Shown here in pieces: positions 10,297 through 18,430 of a DNA stretch of 64,000 nt. Made by a program: the position numbers and the translations under genes. Under the pieces are notes generated by a model. It was not told the origin of the DNA. It was given only the letters and a program-made list of their open reading frames with translations, and searched no databases. Positions within the stretch are counted from its first letter, which is position 1; every line of letters starts with the position of its first letter. This stretch comes from Methanosalsum natronophilum. GTDB lineage: Archaea; Halobacteriota; Methanosarcinia; Methanosarcinales; Methanosarcinaceae. Location of the stretch: assembly GCF_024808815.1 (NCBI RefSeq), contig NZ_JANUCS010000001.1, positions 186,001 to 250,000 of the forward strand, read 5' to 3'.

Positions 10297-12465
10297 TCAT
10301 ATATTCCTTGCAATTTCATTTGCCGAACTTACAGCTCCCCATACTAAACCAATTTCTTTAGCATCACCAACTTGGTATATCTCACGTGCAGCCTGAGCAT
10401 TTTTCAACTCCTGATACAAACCATCATCAGGTACTCCAGTAGTTGCAAAAATAACATAATCGACATCAAAATTCAAATGTTCGACTTTTTCCGGATTTAA
10501 CTTTTTCTCAAAAGGATTATTCACATTTTCAGGAATTAATGACATCCAAGGAATATAGGGGTCCTTGCGATCTTTATTAGAAAATATATAGACTTGATTC
10601 TCTGAAAAACCAATGATTTTTGAAGCAGTATATGCCTTTACTGCTTGATCTAAACTATCCTTTTTATTTCCATTAGTTGAACCTTTTCCCATGAGCAACC
10701 ATAACATCTGGTTGCGATTAGCCATAGTTGTATTTGGCATTAAATTCTTGTTTTTACTAACTATTGTTACATTATAAGACTTGTTTTTTGCTACTATGTA
10801 AGCAAGTTCGCATCCTACATTACCACCCCCAACAATAAGTATATTTTTTTTATTAGGTGGTACTTTCATACCATTTGAAATGAATTGTCTTGCACCAATG
10901 TGATCGATCTTATCAAGGCCATTTATGTGAGGGATGTTTTCTTTTAAACCGTTACAGCAAATAATCACATCGAATTGATCCTTTATATCACCTAATGTTG
11001 CTTCTTTATTGAATACAAGGGTCAAACCTTGCTCATTGGCTCGCTCAATTTTATGATTAATATTATCCAAGTACCTCTTAAGGTCATGCTTCATCTCCAT
11101 CTTACTACCTAAATATAGTTGACCACCAATTACAGAGCTTTTTTCGAAAAGTGTTACATTGTGGCTTCTTTTGTGTGCTGTGAGTGCAGCTTCACAGCCC
11201 GCTGGGCCTGCGCCAACAATACATACCCTTTTTTTAATTTCAGCGTTCTTTATTTCCTTAACATCTTCAAAGCCCATATATGGATTCACAGAACAACAGG
11301 GATGTCCTCCTTTCTTAAAAGATTCGATGCAACCTTCATTATCGCCTATACAATGAATTATGTCTTTAACATCACCTGTTTTTACTTTATTAGGCCAATA
11401 TGGATCAGCTAACAAAGGACGGCCCAGCATAATAAAATCTGCCCAATTTTTATTTAATACATATGAAGCAACTTCAGGTTTTCCAAGTTTACCTACTGCA
11501 ACAACAGGTACATTAATACCTTCCGAAACAAAAAATTGCTTTAATCTACCCGCAATTTCTTCCACATAAACTGCATCATCGAAATAAGAGGGTAAATGTG
11601 GCCAAAACCAATTTTCATAACATCCTTTATCAACATCAAACGCATCCACCCCAGCTTCATTTAAAGCCTTACAAAATTGTAAACCTTCCTCTATACTTCT
11701 TTCTTTACCTTTAAAAATATCTTTGAATATACTTTCACCGTACGTTTCCCTTATAGCTTGTGTCAAGTCTAATCGATAAATTATAGGAAAGTCAGTGCCA
11801 CACCTACTTTTAATCTCTTTAACTACATCTAATGCAAATCTGAATTTATCCTTATATCGACCAAATATTCTTCTATTCCATGGATTTGATGTTAACTGAT
11901 CCATCAAATAACCTTCATGTCCATGTAGTTGAACCCCATCAAAACCTGAGATCTTTGCATTAATAGCACACTGCCCAAAACTCTTCACTATTTTCTTAAT
12001 ATCTCGATTAGATAATGGTAAATGAGGAACTTGAGGAACGTAAAAATTCCTATTCCAAGATGCAGATTTTAATAGTTTACCTTTCAAAGCTGGTTCTGGT
12101 GAGCCAACGCGACCAAGACCTGCTGATAATTGTATAAATATCTTGGATCCATATGGTCTCACACTCGATGTAAGATCTTGCCAACCACTAAGTCTGGTTC
12201 GTGAAGTACCATCAATTCTTGGAAAATATGTCGTGTTATTATCTTCTAAGAGTGTTGGATCCACTCCATAAGATACAGGAACCAAACCAGTAATTAGTAG
12301 CCCACAACCACCTTTTGCTCTTTCCCTAAAAAATTCAATCATTTTATTTGTAGGACGGCCATTGGAATCCACCATATTAATATTGCCAATAGGCGCCATG
12401 ATTATTCTATTATTTAGTTTACAACTACCAATCTGGCCTGATTCAAACAGGTTATCAAATTCCAT
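10297..12465 (-). CDS. old-yellow-enzyme / 2,4-dienoyl-CoA reductase family flavoprotein
   Basis: This 722-residue enzyme has an N-terminal FMN TIM barrel (1 to about 360; HGHEGYLMDQLTSNPWNRR is diagnostic), a [4Fe-4S] linker, then FAD and NAD(P) domains (VCIVGAGPAGCEAA, ILIVGGGNVGCELA) and a C-terminal YQVGDAKE motif. Family members reduce enoate or enal double bonds with NAD(P)H. The Fe-S motif is unusual: C372-I-G-D375-N-E-G-C379 and C391, with Asp where the family has the second Cys. It is the first gene of the four-gene operon. No substrate can be assigned. Confidence 0.88.
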   Translation of the reverse strand: MEFDNLFESGQIGSCKLNNRIIMAPIGNINMVDSNGRPTNKMIEFFRERAKGGCGLLITGLVPVSYGVDPTLLEDNNTTYFPRIDGTSRTRLSGWQDLTSSVRPYGSKIFIQLSAGLGRVGSPEPALKGKLLKSASWNRNFYVPQVPHLPLSNRDIKKIVKSFGQCAINAKISGFDGVQLHGHEGYLMDQLTSNPWNRRIFGRYKDKFRFALDVVKEIKSRCGTDFPIIYRLDLTQAIRETYGESIFKDIFKGKERSIEEGLQFCKALNEAGVDAFDVDKGCYENWFWPHLPSYFDDAVYVEEIAGRLKQFFVSEGINVPVVAVGKLGKPEVASYVLNKNWADFIMLGRPLLADPYWPNKVKTGDVKDIIHCIGDNEGCIESFKKGGHPCCSVNPYMGFEDVKEIKNAEIKKRVCIVGAGPAGCEAALTAHKRSHNVTLFEKSSVIGGQLYLGSKMEMKHDLKRYLDNINHKIERANEQGLTLVFNKEATLGDIKDQFDVIICCNGLKENIPHINGLDKIDHIGARQFISNGMKVPPNKKNILIVGGGNVGCELAYIVAKNKSYNVTIVSKNKNLMPNTTMANRNQMLWLLMGKGSTNGNKKDSLDQAVKAYTASKIIGFSENQVYIFSNKDRKDPYIPWMSLIPENVNNPFEKKLNPEKVEHLNFDVDYVIFATTGVPDDGLYQELKNAQAAREIYQVGDAKEIGLVWGAVSSANEIARNI

Positions 12466-12675
12466 CTATCTAACCTTCTCTTAATATTAAAGATGCTTAA
12501 TTTTACAGAACAAAACATTGATTTAACTATTGTTTTATAGATTTTATCATTTAAGAAATAAATTTGAGGATATTCTAATCATACAAATCCGTATACTTTT
12601 TTATTTTTTATAACTAGGTTAAAATAACATGTATGGTTCAAAAGGTTTAAGTAGGCTATAAGCTTATTTTTACAC

Positions 12676-12990
12676 ATGTCAGAGAGAGATGAACGTTACA
12701 ACAGTGAACTAAAAAGGCGAGGCGTACCAAAAGATCTATTTGATGCTAGTAGGCAAGTAACCTGTCCTGAATGTGGACAATCATTTAACCTATTCTACTC
12801 AAGAGCTAAACTCTGCACAGGATGTATCCATGCAGTTAATGGATGTGAATTTGCGCGTTGTATTCGATGTGATACTGAGTTCCCATTAACGGATTTCATG
12901 AACAAAGCAAAGTCTAGGAGAACTTCAACTTACTTAGAGTCTTTAATAAACAACTATCATAATACATTTGGTGAACGGCCTGGTAGGTAA
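12676..12990 (+). CDS. zinc-ribbon protein of unknown function
   Basis: The 104-residue protein carries four cysteine pairs or near-pairs: CPECG (35-39), CTGC, a lone Cys in NGCEF and CIRC. This suggests two zinc knuckles. Flanks are basic (SERDERYNSELKRRGVPK and KAKSRRTS), which would suit nucleic-acid or ribosome contact. It stands alone between divergent and co-directional genes and I do not recognise the family. The start ATG at 12676 has no clear SD and lies about 25 bases from an AT-rich stretch, so the mRNA may be leaderless. Confidence 0.6.
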   Translation: MSERDERYNSELKRRGVPKDLFDASRQVTCPECGQSFNLFYSRAKLCTGCIHAVNGCEFARCIRCDTEFPLTDFMNKAKSRRTSTYLESLINNYHNTFGERPGR

Positions 12991-13141
12991 AAAGCCTCAA
13001 TAAATATAACATCAGATTTAGTCAAAAACTACGTTGTAATTAAATTAGCTCATAATGTGTTTGTTATTTTCAGTATGACATGAAATATACCTGAAAATTA
13101 TTTGATAAATAAGTAATCAACCAATTAGCTGAGATTAGAAA

Positions 13142-14788
13142 ATGAAAACCTCACAATTTAATGATGAAACGGATATCATTGTTAATAGTAGCCCAGCTGT
13201 AATTTTTTTATGGGAGGCTAAAGATAATTGGCCCGTAGAATTCGTTTCTGACAATATCCTTCAATTTGGCTATGAAAAAGAGGAATTTATAGAAGGTAAA
13301 CTGAAATATGGGGACATTGTTCATCCAGATGACCTGCCTAGGTTGAAAAAACAACTTAATCGGTATTGTAGCGAGAATACATATAAAGGTTTTACTCAGG
13401 AATACCGTATTATCACAAAATTTGGTGAAACACGTTGGGTTGACGAACGTACTCTTATAAGAAAAGACAGTAATGGTAAAATAACACACTTCCAAGGAAT
13501 CATCCTTGACATAACTGAAAGAAAAAAGCATGAGGAAGAGCTACTTTTAAATGAGAATAGATTAGAAACACTTCTCAAGCTTAACAAGATGACCGGTTAT
13601 AGTGTGAGTGAGATAATTGATTTTTCCTTAGAAGAAGGTATAAAACTCACTAAAAGTAAAATCGGATACATTGCATTTTTAAATTCTTCCGAAACTGTTC
13701 TCACAATGCATGCTTGGTCTAAAAAAGCAATGTCAGAATGTGGAGTTAATACTAAGCAAAGATTATATGATGTAGAGAATACTGGTTTGTGGGGAGATGC
13801 TATAAGACGGCGAAAGCCCATTATCACAAACGATTACGAGGCATGCGAAACAAGAAAGGGTTACCCAGAAGGGCATGTATCAATTAAAAGACATATGAAC
13901 GTCCCAATATTCGATGGATCAAAAATAGTTGCTTTGGTAGGTGTGGGAAATAAAGAAGAAGATTATGATACAAATGATGTTCGTCATTTGAGACTCTTAA
14001 TTGAAGGTATGTGGAAAATAATTCAGAGAAAAGAACTTGAAGATTCACTTATGATTTTCTCTAAAGATTTTGAGAAGGCTAACAATGAATTAAAGTCTAT
14101 TCAGAGTATAAAAAAGGAGTTATTCGATTCGATTGGTTCTTCACAAATAAGTGACCGACATACATCAATCTTTGATCATGAAGCTATAAATTCGATAAAT
14201 GAACAGCAAAGCCAAGTAATGCAAGATTTGATAAGAAGCTCAGAAAAATTGAAAAGTATTATTGATTCAATGGTATATATGAGTGCTGAGAGTGCTGGAA
14301 AGATCACTTATTATATGACTTACGAGAACCCTGAAGAACTTATCAATGATGCTGTACTAAACATTATACTAAACATCGATGAAAAAAATATAACTATTGA
14401 ACAGTATATCCCTAAAAATATTTCTAAGTTGAGGGTTGATAAAGAAAAGTTTACTGATGCTTTAACAAGAATAATTTTTAGCTCAATTCATTTTACACCA
14501 ATCGCAGGGAATATAGATATTAAAGTTTCAGAATATGGGAATTATGTATACTTTGAGGTCAAAGATAATGGTGTAGGTATACCTGAACCACTTGCATCTA
14601 GTTTATTCATGCGATTTCACCAATTCAATGACATTGTATTTGACACCTCGTGGTATGAAGTCTATGAAGAATTGAAATCTAATTATTATATAGCTAAAAA
14701 TATCATTGAAGCACATAAAGGTAAAATTTGGGTTGAAAGCAATAAAGGAAAAGGAACCTTGGTCAAAATAAAACTTCCTAAATTTTAA
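13142..14788 (+). CDS. PAS-GAF sensor with degenerate histidine-kinase domain (MsmS-like)
   Basis: The 548-residue soluble sensor has a PAS/PAC domain (about 10-130, ending FQGIILDITERKKHEE), a GAF domain (about 150-300, with the methanogen-typical ITNDYEA and KGYPEGHV motifs) and a C-terminal kinase-like module. The module lacks the phospho-acceptor HExxxP box, has serines where the N-box asparagine should be (IIFSSIHFTP), keeps G1 as DNGVGIP near residue 475, and has lost the glycine-rich G2 box. Catalysis is therefore doubtful. In Methanosarcina, MsmS, a heme-bearing PAS-GAF protein, sits beside an Msr regulator; the same arrangement is seen here, 53 bp upstream of an Msr gene. Confidence 0.85.
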   Translation: MKTSQFNDETDIIVNSSPAVIFLWEAKDNWPVEFVSDNILQFGYEKEEFIEGKLKYGDIVHPDDLPRLKKQLNRYCSENTYKGFTQEYRIITKFGETRWVDERTLIRKDSNGKITHFQGIILDITERKKHEEELLLNENRLETLLKLNKMTGYSVSEIIDFSLEEGIKLTKSKIGYIAFLNSSETVLTMHAWSKKAMSECGVNTKQRLYDVENTGLWGDAIRRRKPIITNDYEACETRKGYPEGHVSIKRHMNVPIFDGSKIVALVGVGNKEEDYDTNDVRHLRLLIEGMWKIIQRKELEDSLMIFSKDFEKANNELKSIQSIKKELFDSIGSSQISDRHTSIFDHEAINSINEQQSQVMQDLIRSSEKLKSIIDSMVYMSAESAGKITYYMTYENPEELINDAVLNIILNIDEKNITIEQYIPKNISKLRVDKEKFTDALTRIIFSSIHFTPIAGNIDIKVSEYGNYVYFEVKDNGVGIPEPLASSLFMRFHQFNDIVFDTSWYEVYEELKSNYYIAKNIIEAHKGKIWVESNKGKGTLVKIKLPKF

Positions 14789-14841
14789 GTTGACTAAGAG
14801 AAATAATTTATATATCTATCACACATAAAGGATTAGCTAAT

Positions 14842-15624
14842 ATGAAAACTGAACTAATAGGCACAGTGTTTCTTTCTGAAAAAAGAAAGGCCATTCTTTT
14901 GATGTTAATGGATGGACCCACTACAGTAGATGAAATTAAAAAATGTCTTACTGGTACCTCTAGTGCAATTATGACTCAAATCAAAATACTTCTCGAACAG
15001 GGCTTGATAGAGAACGAAGATTATGAGTATAGGTTAAGTTATATTGGCGAGATTATAGTAAAGAAGATGAAGCCATTAATCAAAACTCTAAATGTCTTAG
15101 AAGAACATAAGGATTTTTGGCAAAATAGAGACTTAGGACCAATACCTGAACATCTACTTGATAGGATTGGAGAGTTAGGTGATGTTATAGTTTATGAACC
15201 CGACCTTAACCACTTGTTCGAGCCACCACAAGAGCTATTAACCAGTTTATATCAATCACAAAATGTTAGTACATTATACTCATACTTTTGCCCATCCTGC
15301 CCTAAAAATTATTCCGAGTTAGCAAAAAAAGAAACAAATTTCGAGCTTATATTAACAAAACCCGTATATGAGCGTCTAGAAGAAGAGTATACAGAAGAAC
15401 ATAATGCTATGATCGAGAATGAAAACTCAAATATCTATATTTGTGATGATACTGCAATAAAACTTGGTGCTCTTTCTGTTACAGACGATATGATGCTAAT
15501 TGCTTTTTTCAATAAAGATGGTGTTTTTGACCATAAAAAAGTTATGAGCTTTGATGAAAGTGCAAGACTTTGGGGCCAAGAACTCTTTAACTACTATAAA
15601 GAGCGAGCAACACCGGTCAAGTAA
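14842..15624 (+). CDS. Msr-type transcriptional regulator (wHTH plus FilR1/DUF1724 domain)
   Basis: The 260-residue protein has an N-terminal ArsR-like winged helix (about 1-75; KRKAILLMLMDGPTTVDEIK, then a recognition helix TGTSSAIMTQIKILLEQGLI) and a C-terminal DUF1724/FilR1 domain (about 110-250, with PEHLLDRIGELGD and the terminal MSFDESARLWGQELFNYYK). This architecture is that of the Msr regulators that activate or repress methyltransferase operons in Methanosarcina. It follows the sensor gene by 53 bp, with its own TTTATATATC box, and precedes the corrinoid gene. The 76-bp element shared by the two methyltransferase promoters is its natural candidate target. Confidence 0.88.
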   Translation: MKTELIGTVFLSEKRKAILLMLMDGPTTVDEIKKCLTGTSSAIMTQIKILLEQGLIENEDYEYRLSYIGEIIVKKMKPLIKTLNVLEEHKDFWQNRDLGPIPEHLLDRIGELGDVIVYEPDLNHLFEPPQELLTSLYQSQNVSTLYSYFCPSCPKNYSELAKKETNFELILTKPVYERLEEEYTEEHNAMIENENSNIYICDDTAIKLGALSVTDDMMLIAFFNKDGVFDHKKVMSFDESARLWGQELFNYYKERATPVK

Positions 15625-15806
15625 AACAACTTTATAACTTTAATTCTTGCATTGTTTTTTCTTTTTAAATAATAGTTGAAGAATGAGTATTTAGATTTAT
15701 CCTTGATATTATCAATGAGATTGATTTATTTTACGTTATGGTTTTACTGTCTTATCTAGATAATAATTATGTTAAGAAACAACCATTCATTGTTGATAAT
15801 ATAAAT

Positions 15807-15882
15807 AACTTTGACCAATTACCACAAGTTATTATATATATCTCTAACCAGATATTGATTAACAGTCAATGAATACAAATTA
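15807..15882 (+). promoter_or_regulatory. promoter/operator P1 of the corrinoid protein gene
   Basis: A 76-bp block here matches, without gaps, 66 of 76 bases of the block upstream of the UroD methyltransferase operon (21694-21769, minus strand). The 5' part, AACTTTGACCAATT and then RCCAYAAG, is the likely activator site; TTATTATATATATCTC (15829-15844) contains the TATA box. A start about 25 bases downstream would leave a 5' leader near 140 nt before the ATG at 16005. Weaker similarity continues about 20 bp further, through TATTTGTT. Confidence 0.8.
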
Positions 15883-16004
15883 TGTATTTGTTATATTGAC
15901 AAAAATAACAACAGAATACTGAACAGATTGTTGAGAATGGTTAGAATTTGATTTCAATCCATTCCTTACAAGATTATACTAAAAATAAATTCTGGAGGAA
16001 AATT

Positions 16005-16670
16005 ATGGACGAAAAAGAAATACTCAGTGGTCTCACAGACGCAGTAGTAAACGGTAAAAAAGATCAAGCAACAGAGCTGTCTGAAAAAGCACTGGAAGCT
16101 GGAATTGACCCATATAAAGCAATTGTAAATGGTCTAGCTAATGGTATGGAAATTATGAGCCAAAAGTATGAGGATGGAGAAGTCTTTATGCCACACCTTT
16201 TAATGTCATCCAATGCCATGTATGCAGGAATGGATGTACTTACACCTCATCTAAAAATGGAAGGTGCTGAAAAAGCTGCTGTTTTGGTAATTGGTACCGC
16301 TGAGGGAGACGTCCACGATATTGGAAAGAACTTAGTTAAAACAATGATGTCAGCTGTCGGTTTCGATGTTATTGATCTTGGTAAAGATGTGCCTGTTCCT
16401 GAATTTGCTGATGCTGTTGAGAAAAACAAAGCAGATGTAGTTTCAATAAGCACATTGATGACATCAACCATGGATAACATGGAAAATACTGTTAAAGATA
16501 TTGCAAGCAAAGGTCTTAGAGATAAAGTAAAAATAGTTGTTGGTGGTGCCCCTGTCACTGAAGCTTTCGCTAAAGATATTGGAGCAGATGAATATAAAGC
16601 TGATGCTATGGGAGCTGCTAAGTGGGCAAAAGAAGCAGTTAAAGAACTTGATTCCTCCAGATGGGGATGA
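16005..16670 (+). CDS. corrinoid methyl-carrier protein (MtaC/MtbC/MttC family)
   Basis: This 221-residue protein has the four-helix cap domain (about 1-90) and the B12-binding domain with D102-V-H104-D-I-G107, in which the histidine is the lower cobalt ligand, followed by SISTLMTST and VVGGAPVTEAFA. It carries a methyl group from a substrate methyltransferase to a CoM methylase. Sequence alone does not tell which methylated substrate. The ATG at 16005 follows TGGAGGAAAATT, so an upstream in-frame start at 15948 is rejected. It is monocistronic, shares its promoter with the UroD-type operon on the other strand, and ends at a strong terminator. Confidence 0.92.
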   Translation: MDEKEILSGLTDAVVNGKKDQATELSEKALEAGIDPYKAIVNGLANGMEIMSQKYEDGEVFMPHLLMSSNAMYAGMDVLTPHLKMEGAEKAAVLVIGTAEGDVHDIGKNLVKTMMSAVGFDVIDLGKDVPVPEFADAVEKNKADVVSISTLMTSTMDNMENTVKDIASKGLRDKVKIVVGGAPVTEAFAKDIGADEYKADAMGAAKWAKEAVKELDSSRWG

Positions 16671-16687
16671 ATTAGTTTAAATAAAGT

Positions 16688-16732
16688 AGAATATATTAAA
16701 AAGTAATATATTCTGCTATCTTTTTTTTTTAT
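16688..16732 (+). terminator. hairpin plus T-tract terminator after the corrinoid gene
   Basis: A perfect 11-bp stem (AGAATATATTA at 16688-16698 and its complement at 16704-16714) with a 5-nt loop is followed by a run of T residues starting at 16721. It lies 18 bp past the stop codon. The rest of the 397-bp gap to 17068 holds nothing I can identify. Confidence 0.75.
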
Positions 16733-17067
16733 TTTAGAAATTTGGATGTTTTTGTACTATTTTTTTAAACTTAATTTAGTTATTATTTGACTATTGTTTA
16801 GCCAGCTAAAGTTGTATTTAGTTTTTGTAGAAGATATTCAAAAATTAATACTGACAGTATCTTAACCTGATTGATTTTGTAACTTTGCATTGCTTAAAAA
16901 AGTAAAGAGCTATCCAAATATACGAAGCATATTATTGAAGGTTGAGCTTAACAATATCATAAAATATGAAATTAATTGTTCAGGCTGTTTATACTTGCCT
17001 GATAAATTAATCAAACTAGATATTATTATTGAGCCTACTCTCAGAATATTGGAATAACTAAAAAATA

Positions 17068-18219
17068 TTAGTTTTCCATTCTTCTAACATTTTTAATCCT
17101 TTGATCTAATGTAGTTCCACAATCACATGGTTCATCTAGCAGAACACCTAAATCTTTGGTGCGATACCTTACAAGTGGCATACATCTTCTATTAAGTGTA
17201 GTAAACACGAGCTCACCTTCTGATCCCTCTGGAAGTACTTGTCCAGTATCTGGATCTACAACTTCTACTAAGAAGTCAGGATTATTTACATGCATTCCAT
17301 TTTGTTCTGTACACTCAATAGCATTAGCTAGCCCAAGTTCAGTCATACCCCACTGTCTTACTGCTGTACAACCCCATGCATCTTCGATAACTTCTTTCAT
17401 TTCCTCGGTTAATGGCTCAGATGAACAAATTATATTCTTTATTCCAAGGCTTCTCAGTTTATCCAGATTTGAAGCTGATTTGGAAAGGTCATATATAAAA
17501 GAAGATTTTCCTATAATAAAAGTAGTTCCTGAATTGACCATTGTATTAATCTGGTCATTTATATCAGAAGAGTCATTAATCACAGACTTGAAGCCTGCTA
17601 GATCACATGCTTTGCTAAGAACTAATCCTGGATCCCATGTAGCTGTTAGAGTAGGGTACATTATTTGAAGCATATCTTTTTCAGAATCCATTCCCGCCAT
17701 TTTTAGTCCAGATATAACTGAATCAACAATATCTAGCAATTCATCCTGTGTATAAGAAATTCGCTTTTTCAAGTCAGCTGTTTCAGTAGTTGTAGTTCCT
17801 GAAGTAGTAAATTCTCTTGCTATTTCTCTCCTAGATACACACAAAAAGTGATATGGATTCTGTATTAGTTGTTCATGTGTCGTCAAAGGAACCTTAGATA
17901 TGTCGGACATGCTCTTAATATTAGTTGACTTTATCCCTTCTTTTTCAAATAGTTCTTGATAATAAGGACTGTTTTTTGACACATAATCTAATAATTGTTT
18001 GAATTTATAAAGTTTATACTCTTTTATATCATCTCTTTTCAGGCCATAATCCTTTCCAAGATAACTCAGTTCTTCATTTGCAGCTATCTCTTTCTTGATT
18101 TTGAGCAAACCCCACATTTCTAGCGGGTTGCCTTTAGAAGAGTCAATATCCCTTGATTTTAGTTTTCTTTTAGCTACATTTAATTTAACAAAGTTACTAA
18201 TCCTTTCAGATAAACCCAT
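17068..18219 (-). CDS. phenylacetate-CoA ligase / F390 synthetase-like adenylate-forming enzyme, short form
   Basis: The 383-residue protein belongs to the AMP-forming PaaK/F390 synthetase family: TTSGTTTTETADLKKR phosphate loop, QWGMTELGLA adenine motif and VRYRTKDLG. The family normally continues for another 60-100 residues as a mobile C-terminal domain after a cluster such as CDCG; here the frame stops 16 residues after it, with nothing coding-like beyond. GGAGGT seven bases before the ATG at 18219 fixes the start. It is the last gene of the UroD-radical SAM operon, behind a 13-bp inverted repeat. Substrate unknown. Confidence 0.85.
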   Translation of the reverse strand: MGLSERISNFVKLNVAKRKLKSRDIDSSKGNPLEMWGLLKIKKEIAANEELSYLGKDYGLKRDDIKEYKLYKFKQLLDYVSKNSPYYQELFEKEGIKSTNIKSMSDISKVPLTTHEQLIQNPYHFLCVSRREIAREFTTSGTTTTETADLKKRISYTQDELLDIVDSVISGLKMAGMDSEKDMLQIMYPTLTATWDPGLVLSKACDLAGFKSVINDSSDINDQINTMVNSGTTFIIGKSSFIYDLSKSASNLDKLRSLGIKNIICSSEPLTEEMKEVIEDAWGCTAVRQWGMTELGLANAIECTEQNGMHVNNPDFLVEVVDPDTGQVLPEGSEGELVFTTLNRRCMPLVRYRTKDLGVLLDEPCDCGTTLDQRIKNVRRMEN

Positions 18220-18363
18220 AAGATATACCTCCAAATAAACTAACTAATTTTGAAATCAAATTTAACACGTTTTAAAAGTATACATTTACCTTTTTGGTAA
18301 TAAAAATAGCTCATGCTCAATTTCAGATTCTATAGATTCCACATCAAATTACAAAAAAGTAGA

Positions 18364-18414
18364 CTAAGAACAATGTTTTTATCTTTTGATTAGCAATAAA
18401 GACATTGTTCTTAG
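18364..18414 (-). repeat. 13-bp perfect inverted repeat inside the methyltransferase operon
   Basis: CTAAGAACAATGT (18364-18376) and its exact complement (18402-18414) are separated by 25 nt. The element lies 16 bp past the stop of the radical SAM gene and about 145 bp before the adenylate-forming enzyme. In the RNA it would form a stable hairpin, either a 3' end/processing signal or an attenuator that sets lower expression of the last gene. There is no long T-run directly after it on the minus strand. Confidence 0.65.
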
Positions 18415-18430
18415 TATTAATAAACCACTA

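Noticed and set aside
15738-15872. 44-residue ORF within the corrinoid gene promoter region
   Set aside because: No SD, and it runs across the conserved TATA block P1, where conservation is at DNA level and does not preserve the frame in P2.
17156-17668. 170-codon plus-strand ORF
   Set aside because: It lies wholly antisense to the adenylate-forming enzyme with its family motifs, and has no SD or domain.
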